From positions 1 to 5,951 of the forward strand of contig JAPKZT010000028.1 in assembly GCA_026393655.1 (NCBI GenBank): a stretch of DNA of 5,951 nt. The letters run 5' to 3'. Positions 5,462-5,951 of this stretch are shown here, one piece after another. The notes under the pieces were generated by a model. The model was not told the origin of the DNA. It ran no database searches and saw only the letters and a program-made list of their open reading frames with translations. How positions within the stretch are numbered: the stretch's first letter is position 1; each line of letters opens with the position of its first letter. A program made the position numbers and the translations under genes. The DNA comes from Actinomycetota bacterium (GTDB taxonomy: Bacteria; Actinomycetota; Acidimicrobiia; Acidimicrobiales; Ilumatobacteraceae).

Positions 5462-5951
5462 TTGACGATGTAAGTGACTGTTTTAATCATTTGGTCAAGG
5501 TTTTTTGAGCCCTCGGCCGAAAGAGTGATCGAGCAGATTCCAGCTTTTTTAAACTCAATCACGACGCTTGTCGTGCCGGTGGTCGAACAAATTGAACGGG
5601 TCTCTGAACTGGATACAGCAACTGCTTGACCTTTGGTTGTCACAAGTTTGCTTGCGCTAATTGAGACTGAATTGCCAGCCACATATTTCGCACCATCTTT
5701 TTTAAGACCAAGACTTGCAAGCGTTACATCTTGTGTTGGTAAAAACTTCAAGGGCACGATTGTGTCGAGCGTCGTGTCTGCTAATCCGCGGTGATCACGG
5801 TAGACAAAAATCGAACAATTCTTCGCACCACAGTCGTATGTTGTGCTGACATTATTTGCATCAACTTTTGTGAAACTTGAGCGCAACATCAAAGTCAGTT
5901 CACCAGTTGCAGATTGCGAACCACGCGATGCATCAGTTGTTGCCCAAATCA
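5458..5951 (-). CDS. Probable secreted beta-sandwich protein, C-terminal part; 5' end outside window
   Basis: The minus-strand frame is open from the window edge at 5951 to a TAA at 5460-5458. An internal TTG at 5892 is not a convincing start, because in-frame codons upstream read WATTDASRGSQSATGELTL without a stop. About 164 residues are visible. They are rich in Ser, Thr, Val, Ala and Gly, with no membrane anchor or sortase motif at the end (TVTYIVK). Four cysteines come in two close pairs: DCGAKNCSIF, then SICSTTG with AGICSITL further on. This suggests disulphides and an exported protein. The first half (LTLMLRSSF, YDCGAKNCSIFV, IVPLKF) recalls the neocarzinostatin-like immunoglobulin fold of actinobacterial secreted proteins, where a DC-x4-C strand pair occurs; this resemblance is by eye and weak. 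The second half looks like another Ig-like domain. No enzymatic motif is visible, and the function is unknown. Confidence 0.75.
   Translation of the reverse strand, partial: IWATTDASRGSQSATGELTLMLRSSFTKVDANNVSTTYDCGAKNCSIFVYRDHRGLADTTLDTIVPLKFLPTQDVTLASLGLKKDGAKYVAGNSVSISASKLVTTKGQAVAVSSSETRSICSTTGTTSVVIEFKKAGICSITLSAEGSKNLDQMIKTVTYIVK

Overview
The window is a compact stretch of bacterial chromosome with eight protein genes and almost no non-coding DNA. Base composition looks close to 50% GC by eye. Start codons have almost no Shine-Dalgarno sequences. Several starts sit 6-7 nt after a TANNNT -10 box, which is typical of actinobacterial leaderless transcripts. The histidine ammonia-lyase signature, the HutF-type histidine pathway and a Phd-antitoxin/PIN-toxin pair also fit an actinobacterium. 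The moderate GC and streamlined spacing suggest a planktonic low-GC actinobacterium (Nanopelagicales/acI-like or similar). This placement is inference.

Bases 1-4737 (+ strand) are a histidine-utilisation (hut) cluster: the 3' end of hutF (formimidoylglutamate deiminase), a peptide-deformylase-family gene, hutI (imidazolonepropionase), a membrane fatty-acid-desaturase-like gene, and hutH (histidine ammonia-lyase). Gaps are 15 nt, a 1-nt overlap, 6 nt and 37 nt, so the first four genes are probably one transcript. hutH may also have its own leaderless promoter. HutH makes urocanate, urocanase (HutU, not in the window) makes imidazolonepropionate, HutI makes formiminoglutamate, and HutF makes N-formylglutamate. 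The last step, deformylation to glutamate and formate, is normally done by HutG. No HutG is visible here, but an intact metal-dependent deformylase lies between hutF and hutI and overlaps hutI by one base. The leading hypothesis from this window is that this PDF paralogue is the N-formylglutamate deformylase, or is otherwise tied to the pathway.

Bases 4738-5446 (+ strand) carry a type II toxin-antitoxin operon: a Phd/YefM-family antitoxin and a VapC-like PIN-domain toxin overlapping by one base. They are preceded by a leaderless promoter whose -10 box lies inside a CTACA-A-TGTAG palindrome, a likely autoregulatory operator.

Bases 5458-5951 (- strand) hold the C-terminal part of a probable secreted, cysteine-paired beta-sandwich protein, convergent with the toxin gene. 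Its 5' end lies beyond the window.
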